In this document: piece by piece, positions 1 through 8,469 of the stretch | Position numbering within the stretch: position 1 is the stretch's first letter | How the letters are laid out: the number at the start of each line of letters is the position of its first letter | Translations under genes and position numbers: made by a program | Source of the DNA: an uncultured Bacilli bacterium | GTDB taxonomy: Bacteria > Bacillota_I > Bacilli_A > RF39 > UBA660 | Reading direction: 5' to 3' | Assembly (NCBI GenBank): GCA_934095825.1 | Contig: CAKOKQ010000007.1 | Coordinates: 42,429 to 106,428, forward strand | Length of the DNA stretch: 64,000 nucleotides | Notes under the pieces: generated by a model | Databases searched by the model: none | What the model saw: the letters and a program-made list of their open reading frames with translations, nothing else | Told to the model about the DNA's origin: nothing

Positions 1-987
1 TCTAACTAATCTTCCATCAATTAACCACAACATACTTAATAAATCTTTTATTTCTTTATCACTATAAGCATTAAAATAGTTACAAAAATTTAAAATATCG
101 CCTTTAAATAAAGTCTCATAATATTTGTCTATAGATTTATCATTATCTAAAAAACTTAATAAAAGCAACTTACTTTCATACTTTCTTTCTTCTAAGTTAT
201 TATAACTATAATTAAAGTTCTTATTAATTGGTTGATAATTATTTTTTAAAATATTATAGTTATAAGAAGTTGCAACCGCCTCATTTAAGAAAGATATTCC
301 CCCTTCTCCTTTTAATTTATAATGACATTTGTTATCTTCGCAAGGTACTACAAACATATGATTAAATTCATGATTAATTGTATCAAATAAATTCATATAT
401 AAATCATCCAAGTTATTAGCATTCTTTAATATATTATTTAAAGATATAACTATCAAATTATCTTTTTCAAAATATTCTCCCAGTTGCTCTTGGTCTTCAA
501 AATCACCCATTAATATTTTTAAAGATAATAACTTATGAACATCATCTTTCCTTCTCTTATCTAAAAGTACTCTATTAATAATATCTAATATAGTATTTTC
601 TATATATTTTCTTATTTCATCATCAGCTATATCACTAATTAATAAATAATTTTCTTTATCTTGAATATATATTTTACTATTTAAATTTATAATGTTATAT
701 AAATCTATTTTATTGCCCGTAAAGTTATAATCACAAGAAACATTACTAATTTTACCTATTTTTATTAAGTCTTGTAATTCTTTATCGCTTAATAAAGTCT
801 TAGCATTTAAAGGCATGGTAATATCATTTACTTGATTTATAAAATCAATGTCACTCTTAGTATCATCTATAGCCTCTGCTTTAGCCTTAATTAAATGATT
901 TTCTCTTCCATTTATAAAAGAAACTATAGTTATAGAAAGGCAAAGTCCTAATATCGCTCCCATCTTGCCTAAGCTTTTAATTGTCAT
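1..987 (-). CDS. Membrane-anchored zinc metallopeptidase-like protein (3' end cut by window)
   Basis: The reading frame is open from an ATG at 987 to the window edge, so the last residues lie outside (329 codons seen). Residues about 7-25 form a hydrophobic N-terminal signal/anchor. The central motif NHEFNHMF (H206, E207, H210) is HEXXH, and FLNEAVATSY about 26 residues later offers a third glutamate ligand (E236) as in gluzincin peptidases. The arrangement suggests an extracytoplasmic zinc peptidase, but I do not recognise the family. A GAGAG-type ribosome site lies upstream and no earlier in-frame start is available. It sits just downstream of prfB on the same strand. Confidence 0.7.
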   Translation of the reverse strand, partial: MTIKSLGKMGAILGLCLSITIVSFINGRENHLIKAKAEAIDDTKSDIDFINQVNDITMPLNAKTLLSDKELQDLIKIGKISNVSCDYNFTGNKIDLYNIINLNSKIYIQDKENYLLISDIADDEIRKYIENTILDIINRVLLDKRRKDDVHKLLSLKILMGDFEDQEQLGEYFEKDNLIVISLNNILKNANNLDDLYMNLFDTINHEFNHMFVVPCEDNKCHYKLKGEGGISFLNEAVATSYNYNILKNNYQPINKNFNYSYNNLEERKYESKLLLLSFLDNDKSIDKYYETLFKGDILNFCNYFNAYSDKEIKDLLSMLWLIDGRLVR

Positions 988-1066
988 ATAAATATTATCT
1001 CTCTTTTCTTTGCTTTTATTTACTACTTAACCTTTATTTTATTTTTTTTGCTTTAATTATAAAATT

Positions 1067-2150
1067 TTATTTTTTTAATTTTAATACTGACTCCATAATA
1101 GCCAATATATCTCCATCTAAAACTTTGAAGGCTTGACTAGTTTCATATCCACTTCTTAAGTCTTTTACCAAAGTATAAGGTTCTAAAACATAATTTCTAA
1201 TTTGACTACCAAAATTAATGCTATCACTAATTCCCTTTTCTTTATTTAACTCGGCTTCTTTTTTTTCTACTTCTAATTGATACAATTTAGATTTTAGCAT
1301 TTCCATGGCTCTTTCTTTATTGCGTAGCTGACTTCTTTCTACTTGGCAAGATACCACTATTTTGGTTGGCAAATGCGTAATTCTAACCGCCGAATCACTA
1401 GTATTTACCGATTGACCACCAGCCCCACTCGAATGAAAAACATCTATTTTTAAGTCTTCATCTTTAATTTCAATATCACTTACTTTATCAAATTCTGGCA
1501 CTACTGTAACAGAAGCAAAGGAAGTATGGCGTCTTTTATTAGAATCAAACGGTGATATTCTTACTAGTCTATGGACCCCTTTTTCGCCTTTAAAATATCC
1601 ATAACTCATATTGCCACTAATTCTTAAAGTTACCGATTTTACCCCTGCTTCTTCGCCTTTTAAAAAGTCAATAACCTCATATTTATATCCATTTGCCTCA
1701 CAAAATCTCTCATACATTCGAAGTAACATCGAAGCCCAATCCATAGCCTCGGTTCCCCCCGCCCCCGGATGAATTTCTAAAAAGCAATTTAAATTATCAT
1801 AAGGCCCATTAAGTAAGGTTGCTACTTCTAATTCTTCAATTAATTTTTCAGCATTTAAAAACTCGGTCTCTAAATCATCTTTTAGGCTATCATCTAAACT
1901 AACTAACTCTATTAAGTCTTTTAACCCATCAACGATACTACTAGCCTTCTTTAAATCACTAAGTTCTTTTTTTAAATTAATAAGTTCACTATTAACTTTA
2001 TTGGCATAAACATTATCATTCCAAATATTAGGTTGATTTAAAATATCCTCTAATTCTTTTATTCTTTTGTCTTTAGCACTAACATCAAAGTGACCTCCCA
2101 ATATCACTTAATTTATTTACTAACACATTATATCTTTCATTAATATCCAT
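1067..2150 (-). CDS. prfB: Peptide chain release factor 2 with programmed +1 frameshift
   Basis: RF2 recognises UGA/UAA and hydrolyses peptidyl-tRNA. The protein has the GGQ catalytic motif (SSGAGGQSVNTSDS) and the SPF anticodon-like tripeptide (RISPFDSNKRRHTSF). The simple open frame starting at 2107 lacks the usual N-terminus. The real start is the ATG at 2150, preceded by AAGGAGAAT. It encodes 21 residues (MDINERYN...GRSL) ending at an in-frame TGA (2087-2085), and a +1 shift on CTT then continues with DVSAKDKRIKELE. The product is about 360 aa, normal for RF2. The start overlaps the last codons of the upstream kinase-like gene, so translation is probably coupled. Stop-codon abundance of RF2 itself autoregulates this type of gene. 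Confidence 0.96.
2085..2099 (-). promoter_or_regulatory. prfB +1 recoding site (internal SD, CTT-TGA slippery codon)
   Basis: On the minus strand an internal Shine-Dalgarno-like GGGAGGT (2099-2093) is followed two bases later by CTT TGA T. This is the classical RF2 frameshift signal: the SD pairs with 16S rRNA, tRNA-Leu slips from CUU to UUU, and decoding resumes at GAT. The spacing and slippery codon match the known bacterial arrangement. Confidence 0.95.
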
Positions 2151-2886
2151 TATTTATTCTCCTTAAAACCATATCTATATCTAAAAGAGTAGTATTATCA
2201 TCTACCTTTAAAGACTTTTGTAAACTAAAATAAAACTCCTCTAAACTCTCAGTAACACTAATTATACCACATTCTAAAGCCCCTCGGCTAAAATCTACTA
2301 ATCGAAAGTGATTTAAAACTTCATAAAGACTATAATCCCCTAAATATTTAAAAATACTTCTTAAAATTATTTGCCAAATTTTATAAGCCATCTCAATATA
2401 TAATTTATCGCTATCATAATTTTTATCAATATTAGATAAATCAAAATCTAATAAATATAAATTACCATTTTTATAAAGCATATTACCAGAAAGAATATCA
2501 ACTAAGTTAATATTATTATTAGCCAATAGTCTAATACTTTCTAATAACTTTTGATAAGCCTCCAATAACTCTTTTATCTTCGTTTCTCTATTTATAAAAT
2601 TAACATTAGAAGCGTTTATAAACTTCGTATTATATCCCAAGATAGCCTTATCAGTCATATATATATCACGAGGTAATATTAACTGACTTTCACCATCTAA
2701 CTTTCCTAATTTAACTAATAAATTAAATATATCTTTTCCAATTTTTTGGTCTAAACTACGATAACAATCTAAAAATATTTTTACGATATAATCATTTTCT
2801 TGAAAATACAATTTATTTGTACTTTTTACTTTAAACTCCTTTAATTTTGGTATATCTTTAACACTTTGCACTTTAATTATTGCCAT
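2140..2886 (-). CDS. Kinase-fold protein, tandem paralogue 1
   Basis: This 248-aa cytosolic protein begins MAIIKVQSVKD, the N-terminal signature shared with the next two genes. It shows a reduced protein-kinase/APH-like plan: a candidate N-lobe lysine in DYIVKIF (K36), a catalytic-loop-like VDILSGNML (D130, N135), and a metal-binding LLDFD (147-149) in the DFG position. A glycine-rich loop is not obvious, so activity is uncertain. It overlaps the upstream paralogue by 10 bases and its own end overlaps the prfB start, so the three paralogues and prfB form one translationally coupled run. Substrate unknown. Confidence 0.7.
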   Translation of the reverse strand: MAIIKVQSVKDIPKLKEFKVKSTNKLYFQENDYIVKIFLDCYRSLDQKIGKDIFNLLVKLGKLDGESQLILPRDIYMTDKAILGYNTKFINASNVNFINRETKIKELLEAYQKLLESIRLLANNNINLVDILSGNMLYKNGNLYLLDFDLSNIDKNYDSDKLYIEMAYKIWQIILRSIFKYLGDYSLYEVLNHFRLVDFSRGALECGIISVTESLEEFYFSLQKSLKVDDNTTLLDIDMVLRRINNGY

Positions 2887-3602
2887 AACTTCTCATTCCT
2901 TAAACATCTTCTTATATCACCAACGGTTTCTATTTTTTCTTGACTCTTTCTTGCTATTTTTAATCTTAGTAAATTTATAAAAGCAATATAATCCGTACTT
3001 TCTAAGTTATCAATTCTTTCTTTTATATAATTAATATCTATATCATTTAACCAATTTAAATCATAGGAATCAAGCATTCTATCAATTATTAAATTAAACA
3101 AAGACATTCCCATTATTTTATAAGCCATATCTATATCATCAAAATAAATACAGTTATCAAAATCAATTAAATATAAATTATTTTTATCAAATAAAACATT
3201 TCCGCCCCAAATATCGGGATTTAAAATACCAATAGCACTTATTTTTTGAATATCTTCTAAAAGCCCCATTACCATTTTAATAACCTTATTAATAAATATA
3301 TCTTCAGTTAAGTAATCCAACGGTTTTCCTAAACAGATAGGCATACTATAACCTAGAAATTCTTTTTCAGTTATATATAAATTTTGAGGTAACTCTAAAT
3401 ATTTAATGTCCTTTAATTCTGATAACTTTTCTAATACTTGCAATCTATTATAATTAGTCCCATCGCTTAATAATCTATCACAAATATTTAAGACTTTTAA
3501 ATACTTACCATTTTTATAATAGATTTTACTTCTACTCCATATCATTAATTCTTTATCCGGAAGTCTTAAATCTTCAATACTTTTTACCTTTACTATTGCC
3601 AC
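2877..3602 (-). CDS. Kinase-fold protein, tandem paralogue 2
   Basis: A 241-aa paralogue of its neighbours. The start is GTG at 3602 (reads MAIVKVKSIEDLRLPDK), preceded by AGAGGA; the overlapping ATG would hit a stop after three codons. It carries NPDIWGGNVLF as catalytic loop (D...N) and LIDFD in place of DFG, plus the shared PQNLYITEKEFLGYSMP stretch. Its C-terminus ends IETVGDIRRCL, nearly the same as the next paralogue, so those two are the closest pair. It is cytosolic with no membrane segment. Only 2 bases separate it from the upstream gene. Role unknown. Confidence 0.7.
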   Translation of the reverse strand: MAIVKVKSIEDLRLPDKELMIWSRSKIYYKNGKYLKVLNICDRLLSDGTNYNRLQVLEKLSELKDIKYLELPQNLYITEKEFLGYSMPICLGKPLDYLTEDIFINKVIKMVMGLLEDIQKISAIGILNPDIWGGNVLFDKNNLYLIDFDNCIYFDDIDMAYKIMGMSLFNLIIDRMLDSYDLNWLNDIDINYIKERIDNLESTDYIAFINLLRLKIARKSQEKIETVGDIRRCLRNEKLWQ

Positions 3603-3604
3603 AT

Positions 3605-4324
3605 TTATCCTCTTTTAGTTAAATTAAGACACATTCTTAAATCGCCAACTGTTTTTATTCTTTTCCTAGTATAAGTTTCCAATTTCCATCTTAATAGTTC
3701 AAAATATAAATCATAATTAGTACTTCTAAAAGACTTAAATTCTTGTTCTAAAGTCTCTAAATCTCTTTCCATTAATAAGGGTGACCCAAAACCATCTTTT
3801 ACTAAACTTAAATATACAGTTTGAAATATATTATGTAAAGTTCTTAAATATACTCGATCATCGCAATAAATACTATTATCAAAATCAATTAAATACATTC
3901 TTCCATCATATAAAATATTATTAGAAGTAGTATCATAATTAAATATCTTATTATCTGCAAGTATTCTTATATCTTTTCTAAGTAATTTAAAAGATTTTAT
4001 TACATCATCATATTTACTATTTAAACTAATATCCATTATTGTCTTAGCATCTTTAATCTTAGAAGCATATCCAAGTAAAGTATCATCAGTTATATAAATA
4101 TTTTGCGGTAATATTAAATACTTAGTTCCTTGTAAATTCATAACTTTAGTTAAAATTTCTAATCTTTCTTGATTTTCTTTTAAAGTTAAATCGCCTTTAT
4201 TAAAGGGTATTTTTTTAAAATAAAGAGAAGGTGTATATTGATAAATTTCACCATTATCTCCTTTTATTTTAGGAATATCTGGTAACTTTATATCATTAAT
4301 ACTTTTTACTTTAACTATCGCCAT
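3605..4324 (-). CDS. Kinase-fold protein, tandem paralogue 3
   Basis: The first gene of the three-paralogue run. I place the start at ATG 4324 because MAIVKVKSINDIKLPD then aligns with the other two copies and GGGTGAT stands just upstream; the longer frame to 4378 lacks this support. Motifs: PQNIYITDDTLLGYASK, a catalytic-loop-like NYDTTSNNILY (D...N), then LIDFDNS. The C-terminus is IKTVGDLRMCL. It has the kinase/phosphotransferase fold by motif order, but no clear P-loop. Tandem duplication with preserved D/N/DFD residues argues that the catalytic residues are under selection. Confidence 0.68.
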   Translation of the reverse strand: MAIVKVKSINDIKLPDIPKIKGDNGEIYQYTPSLYFKKIPFNKGDLTLKENQERLEILTKVMNLQGTKYLILPQNIYITDDTLLGYASKIKDAKTIMDISLNSKYDDVIKSFKLLRKDIRILADNKIFNYDTTSNNILYDGRMYLIDFDNSIYCDDRVYLRTLHNIFQTVYLSLVKDGFGSPLLMERDLETLEQEFKSFRSTNYDLYFELLRWKLETYTRKRIKTVGDLRMCLNLTKRG

Positions 4325-4467
4325 TTTATCACCCGTCTTAGTAGTCATTAGGATATTACACTTAATCTTTAAAGTCAATTAAATTTGTTGATTTTTATTA
4401 AGTATTTATAAAGATTTTATGCTACTATATACTAAGAAATACTAAGTATATAAAAGAGTAAAACAAA

Positions 4468-4492
4468 AGAAAAAAAGTACTATTTCTAGTAC
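4468..4492 (-). terminator. Rho-independent terminator of the SDR gene
   Basis: On the minus strand a perfect 6-bp stem (arms 4477-4482 and 4487-4492, loop 4483-4486) abuts the SDR stop codon and is followed by a run of T (A on + at 4468-4476). Confidence 0.9.
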
Positions 4493-5281
4493 CTAAATAT
4501 CAAAGGTATATCCCCCATCTACAGCAATGTTTTGAGCCGTAATATTTTTAGCCTCATCGCTTGCTAAATACAAAACTAAAGATGCGATATCCAAAACAGT
4601 TTGAGGACGCCCTAATGGAATAGCAGCAGTTGATTGTTTAAAGGTTTCTTCTCTAATGCTATCATCTTTATTAGTAAAATCATCTAAAATACCTTCCCAC
4701 ATATTAGTACGAACAATCCCTGGTAAAACGGAATTAACATTGACATTATAAGGAGCCAATTCTCGGGCCATGCTACTACTTATTGCCATAATTCCCGCTT
4801 TAGTTGTAGCATAAACATTCGAACCACTATTACAAATTCTTCCGGCAATACTAGACATATTAATAATTTTACCAAACTTTTGCTTTTTTAAAACGGGAGT
4901 TAAGGCTTTACACATATACACAGTTCCTTTTAAATTGATATCAATTAAAGCATCAACGGTTTCAATCGGCATTTCATCAATAGGTACTAATTTACAAATA
5001 CCGGCTGAATTAACCACAACATCAATACGCCCTAACTTCTCTACAACAAAAGCCACTAATTTTTCAATCATCTTATAATCAGTAACATCAACTTTGCAAG
5101 CAACAGCTCGTCCCCCAGTAGCACTTATCTCTTCTTTAACTTTTCTAATTCTATCTTCTTTATTATCACATAACACTACCGTAGCGCCGCAATTACTAAA
5201 TTCTTTAGCGCACTCTTCCCCAATACCGCTGCCAGCTCCGGTAATAAGCACTACTTTTTCTTTAAAATCAAAATTTAACAT
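4493..5281 (-). CDS. Short-chain dehydrogenase/reductase (SDR, FabG-like)
   Basis: A 262-aa classical SDR. It has the TGAGSGIG cofactor loop (14-21), Asp39 at the end of beta-2 (favours NAD(H) over NADP(H)), NSAG (91-94), Ser143/144, Tyr157 and Lys161 of the S-Y-K catalytic set (VYATTKAG), and a typical C-terminus YLASDEAKNITAQNIAVDGGYT. Such enzymes reduce or oxidise 3-oxoacyl, sugar or alcohol substrates; the exact substrate cannot be read from sequence. Strong AAAAGGAG ribosome site. It is monocistronic: its terminator is at 4468-4492 and the next gene upstream is divergent. Confidence 0.92.
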   Translation of the reverse strand: MLNFDFKEKVVLITGAGSGIGEECAKEFSNCGATVVLCDNKEDRIRKVKEEISATGGRAVACKVDVTDYKMIEKLVAFVVEKLGRIDVVVNSAGICKLVPIDEMPIETVDALIDINLKGTVYMCKALTPVLKKQKFGKIINMSSIAGRICNSGSNVYATTKAGIMAISSSMARELAPYNVNVNSVLPGIVRTNMWEGILDDFTNKDDSIREETFKQSTAAIPLGRPQTVLDIASLVLYLASDEAKNITAQNIAVDGGYTFDI

Positions 5282-5426
5282 AACTATTCTCCTTTTATTC
5301 TACATTTATATAATAACACAAAAAGACTAATTTCATTTATTAAACTTCTAAATTTATTTGCTTTAAGACAAATTTTAATATATAATGAACTCAAGAAAAG
5401 CAATAAATTAAAAAGGAGGAAAAAAT

Positions 5427-5879
5427 ATGCAAATTATATATCACGGCAGTTATTGTCAAGTTAAAAATCCCAGTATAATTCAAGGGAAATATACAAAAGA
5501 TTTTGGAGAAGGATTTTACTGTACAATCTTAAGGGAACAAGCAGAAAAGTGGGCAAGAAAATATGATACATCTTTTATCAACATATACGAATATCATGAG
5601 AACTCCAATTTAAAAATAAAAGAATTTACCTTAATGACAGAAGAATGGTTAGATTTCATAATAAATTGTCGTAACGGAAAAAAGCATGAATATGATATTG
5701 TGATTGGCGCTATGGCAGACGACCAAGTATATAATTATGTAAACGACTTAATAAATGGCATAATTACAAGAGAAGCATTTTGGGAACTTGCTAAATTTAA
5801 ACACCCAACTCGTCAAATCGCCTTCTGTTCAAAAAATGCCCTAAATTGTTTAAAATTTATTACTGCCGAGGAAATATAA
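5427..5879 (+). CDS. DUF3990-like protein, putative toxin-type ADP-ribosyltransferase fold
   Basis: This 150-aa protein opens IIYHGSYCQVKNPSI... and continues with DFGEGFYCTILREQAEKWARK. That layout (YHGS, then D-G-GFY-T near a Q-A-W helix) is typical of DUF3990, which I recall as related to the ADP-ribosyltransferase toxin clan. It is one of few plus-strand genes, has an AAAGGAGG ribosome site, and is directly followed one base later by its partner. The pairing with a DUF3791-like gene is the usual context and suggests a toxin-antitoxin-like or phage-defence pair; activity is not proven. Confidence 0.65.
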   Translation: MQIIYHGSYCQVKNPSIIQGKYTKDFGEGFYCTILREQAEKWARKYDTSFINIYEYHENSNLKIKEFTLMTEEWLDFIINCRNGKKHEYDIVIGAMADDQVYNYVNDLINGIITREAFWELAKFKHPTRQIAFCSKNALNCLKFITAEEI

Positions 5880-5880
5880 T

Positions 5881-6327
5881 ATGCGTGAAAATGATAATGA
5901 TAATAATCTATTCTTTGTATGTAGTATAATTGAATATATTGCCCGAAAAACTAAAAATACTAAGGAATACATCGTAAAGAAACTAGGAAAAGAAAGCATC
6001 AATAAAATTTATACATTAGCAGAAGTATACCACTGCGAAAACATTGAAAAAATAACTGATGAAATTATCAAAGATAATAAAATAGAAATTGGAAATTACG
6101 ATATTCTAAAGGAATGCAAATATAAAATTCCTACATTTTGGGAAATAGGCAAAGTTTATCAGCACTTAATAATGAAAATAAATAGTGACAAAAATGAATA
6201 TATTAACACCCTAATTACCGTTTTAACCTCATGGATTATTTCTAAAATCGATAATTACAATAGCAGTCTATACTATGAAAACCCCGATTACATTTACGAA
6301 TGTTATAAAGAAAATAAAATATTATAA
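5881..6327 (+). CDS. DUF3791-like partner protein
   Basis: A 148-aa protein. The first 70 residues (FFVCSIIEYIARKTKNTKEYI...LAEVYHCENIEKITDEII) have the helical layout of DUF3791, the small partner usually encoded beside DUF3990. The C-terminal half (about 85-148) is an extension I do not recognise. It starts one base after the stop of the upstream gene, with GAGGAAAT inside that gene's end, so the two are co-translated. A terminator follows at 6344-6370. Candidate antitoxin/regulator of the upstream gene. Confidence 0.55.
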   Translation: MRENDNDNNLFFVCSIIEYIARKTKNTKEYIVKKLGKESINKIYTLAEVYHCENIEKITDEIIKDNKIEIGNYDILKECKYKIPTFWEIGKVYQHLIMKINSDKNEYINTLITVLTSWIISKIDNYNSSLYYENPDYIYECYKENKIL

Positions 6328-6343
6328 AGTCTTAAAAATTTTC

Positions 6344-6370
6344 AAGAAAGCCCCAAACTTTCTTTTTTTA
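6344..6370 (+). terminator. Terminator of the DUF3990/DUF3791-like operon
   Basis: A 7-bp stem AAGAAAG/CTTTCTT (6344-6350 and 6358-6364) with a 7-base loop and a T run, 17 bases after the stop at 6327. Confidence 0.85.
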
Positions 6371-6401
6371 TCCTTTTAATAACAATCCAACTACTATAAT
6401 T

Positions 6402-6443
6402 ATGAAAAAAGAGTAAATAAGATTTTTTCTTAAAATACTCTTT
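6402..6443 (-). terminator. Terminator of the ABC-F gene
   Basis: On the minus strand, arms AAAGAGTA (6443-6436) and TACTCTTT (6415-6408) are followed by T's, about 45 bases past the ABC-F stop. Confidence 0.75.
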
Positions 6444-6485
6444 ATAATCCCCCAATTAATACTGCATCTAAAAAACCATTAAATT

Positions 6486-8390
6486 TTAATTGTTATCCTG
6501 TATTTCCATTAATTCTAGCCATTTATTATTAAGTTTTTCTAACTTTTTATTACTATCATTTATTCTATTATTTACGGTATTTAACTTATCATAATCACTA
6601 TAAACTTCTTCTAAATATAATGATTCTTCATCTTTTTTAATCAATTCTTCTAACTTTTTAATTTCTCGTTCTATTTTACTTATTTCTTTATTTAAATTAT
6701 AAATATTAACTTTCTTTTTATTTTCTTTAGAAACTTCCCCTAACTTTATATCATTATCCTTACTATCGATATTTTTTTCTAATTTTATCTTATCTAAGTA
6801 TTCATTATAACTACAGTTAAATAACTTATAATCATCTTTAGTTAAAGCAAGAATTGAAGTAGCAACCTTACTAATAAAATATCTATCATGAGAAACAAAT
6901 AACACCGTTCCTGTATATTCATTTAAAATAGTCTCTAAATATTCTCTTCCTACCATATCTAAATGGTTAGTTGGTTCATCTAAAATTAAAACATTAGGTC
7001 TCGTATATAAAATTTTACATAATTGTAATCTAACTCTTTCACCACCAGATAAAACCTTTAATTTCTTTAAAACATCATCACCTTTAAATAAGAAAGAACC
7101 CAAACTACATCTAGCCTCATATTCCGATACTTTAGGAAACTGAGCCATAAATTCTTCTAAAACCGTATTATTTTCATCCAGCATCATAAGACTCTGATCA
7201 AAATAGCCAATATTAACATTATTTCCTACCGTTATAGTCCCCTGTATTTTAGGAATTAAACCCACTATCGTTTTTAAAATAGTAGATTTCCCTAACCCAT
7301 TCGGCCCAATTATCCCAATTTTATCCCCGCGTCTTACATATAAATTTAAGTTATATAAAACTTTATCATAACCTACCTCTAGATTATCCAAGATAAATAC
7401 TTCTCTACTAGGCATAACTATATTATCGATATTAGTTTTAAAAGTAATAGCCTCTATCTTATTAGGTCTTTCTAATATATCCATTTTTTCTAATTGATGA
7501 AGTCTGGACATCGCCAATTTTGCCTTAGAAGGTTTAGATCTAAATCGTTCATAAATTCTGGTTAATCGGGCTATCTCTTTTTGCTGAAACTCATAGTCTT
7601 TTAAGGCTTTTTCATAATTTAACTGTTTTTGAGACTCATAATAGTCATAATTACCACTATATTTAGTTAAAGCCCCATAACTTATATCATAAATAGTATC
7701 CACGATATTATTAATAAACATTCTATCATGCGATACTACTACTATGGCTTTTTTATAGTTTTTTAAATATTCTTCTAACCACTCCACAGTATCTATATCT
7801 AAATGATTAGTAGGTTCATCCAAAAGTAAGATATCTGGTTTATTAAGTAACATCTTTATAAAAGCAATCTTAGTCTTTTGACCACCAGAAAATTCTTTTA
7901 AATACTTATTCTTATCACTATCATTAAAGCCAAATTTTTTAATTAATATTTCATACTCTTTTTTATAGCTATAGCCCCCATTATTTTTAAATTTTTCTTC
8001 TAATGCAGTATATTCTAGAACTAACTTTATATCATCACGAACATTCATTTCCTTAATTAAATATTCCAGTCTATCTTCCATCTTAATAATATCTAAAAAA
8101 GGTTTTCTTACTTCTTCTAACATCGTATTATTATCATTTAATTCGATTTGTTTTAAATAACCGATACTGGGATTACCTTGTTTAATTACCTGAAAAGAAG
8201 TATCATCTATACCACTTTCTAACATTGAATTATCAACAATACTTCGTAAAAGAGTTGTCTTACCAGCACCGTTTTTTCCAACTATGCCAATATGGCTTTT
8301 TTCATTTATCTCTAAATTAATGCTTTCTAATATTGTCTCGCCATTAATACTAACAGCACCATTTTTTATTACATATTTCACTTCTAACAC
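6486..8390 (-). CDS. ABC-F family ATPase (YdiF/Uup-like)
   Basis: 634 aa with two ABC cassettes and no membrane domain. Domain 1: Walker A GKNGAGKTTL, signature FSGGQKTKI, Walker B LLLDEPTNHLD. The inter-domain linker (YERFRSKPSKAKLAMSRLHQLEKM) is the ABC_tran_Xtn region. Domain 2: GPNGLGKSTIL, LSGGERVRLQL, LILDEPTNHLD. The C-terminal 80-90 residues are a charged coiled coil (KEISKIEREIKKLEELIKK), as in YdiF/Uup. ABC-F proteins bind the ribosomal E site and relieve stalls; the subfamily is not certain. The start is GTG at 8390. Its terminator is at 6402-6443. Confidence 0.92.
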   Translation of the reverse strand: MLEVKYVIKNGAVSINGETILESINLEINEKSHIGIVGKNGAGKTTLLRSIVDNSMLESGIDDTSFQVIKQGNPSIGYLKQIELNDNNTMLEEVRKPFLDIIKMEDRLEYLIKEMNVRDDIKLVLEYTALEEKFKNNGGYSYKKEYEILIKKFGFNDSDKNKYLKEFSGGQKTKIAFIKMLLNKPDILLLDEPTNHLDIDTVEWLEEYLKNYKKAIVVVSHDRMFINNIVDTIYDISYGALTKYSGNYDYYESQKQLNYEKALKDYEFQQKEIARLTRIYERFRSKPSKAKLAMSRLHQLEKMDILERPNKIEAITFKTNIDNIVMPSREVFILDNLEVGYDKVLYNLNLYVRRGDKIGIIGPNGLGKSTILKTIVGLIPKIQGTITVGNNVNIGYFDQSLMMLDENNTVLEEFMAQFPKVSEYEARCSLGSFLFKGDDVLKKLKVLSGGERVRLQLCKILYTRPNVLILDEPTNHLDMVGREYLETILNEYTGTVLFVSHDRYFISKVATSILALTKDDYKLFNCSYNEYLDKIKLEKNIDSKDNDIKLGEVSKENKKKVNIYNLNKEISKIEREIKKLEELIKKDEESLYLEEVYSDYDKLNTVNNRINDSNKKLEKLNNKWLELMEIQDNN

Positions 8391-8469
8391 ATCCAGTCAT
8401 TACTAACGATTATAACAAATTATTAAAATTTTTAATAGAATTATGCTAAAATAACATTAGGTGATACTT

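Noticed and set aside
4325..4378. Longer N-terminus of kinase paralogue 3
   Set aside because: No ribosome site there, and the ATG at 4324 aligns with the starts of both paralogues.
5094..5330. Plus-strand open frame across the SDR gene
   Set aside because: Antisense shadow of the well-supported SDR gene; no ribosome site and biased composition.
8461..8469. GTG start of the HEITH protein
   Set aside because: The GTG is part of the AGGTGAT ribosome site serving the ATG at 8470.
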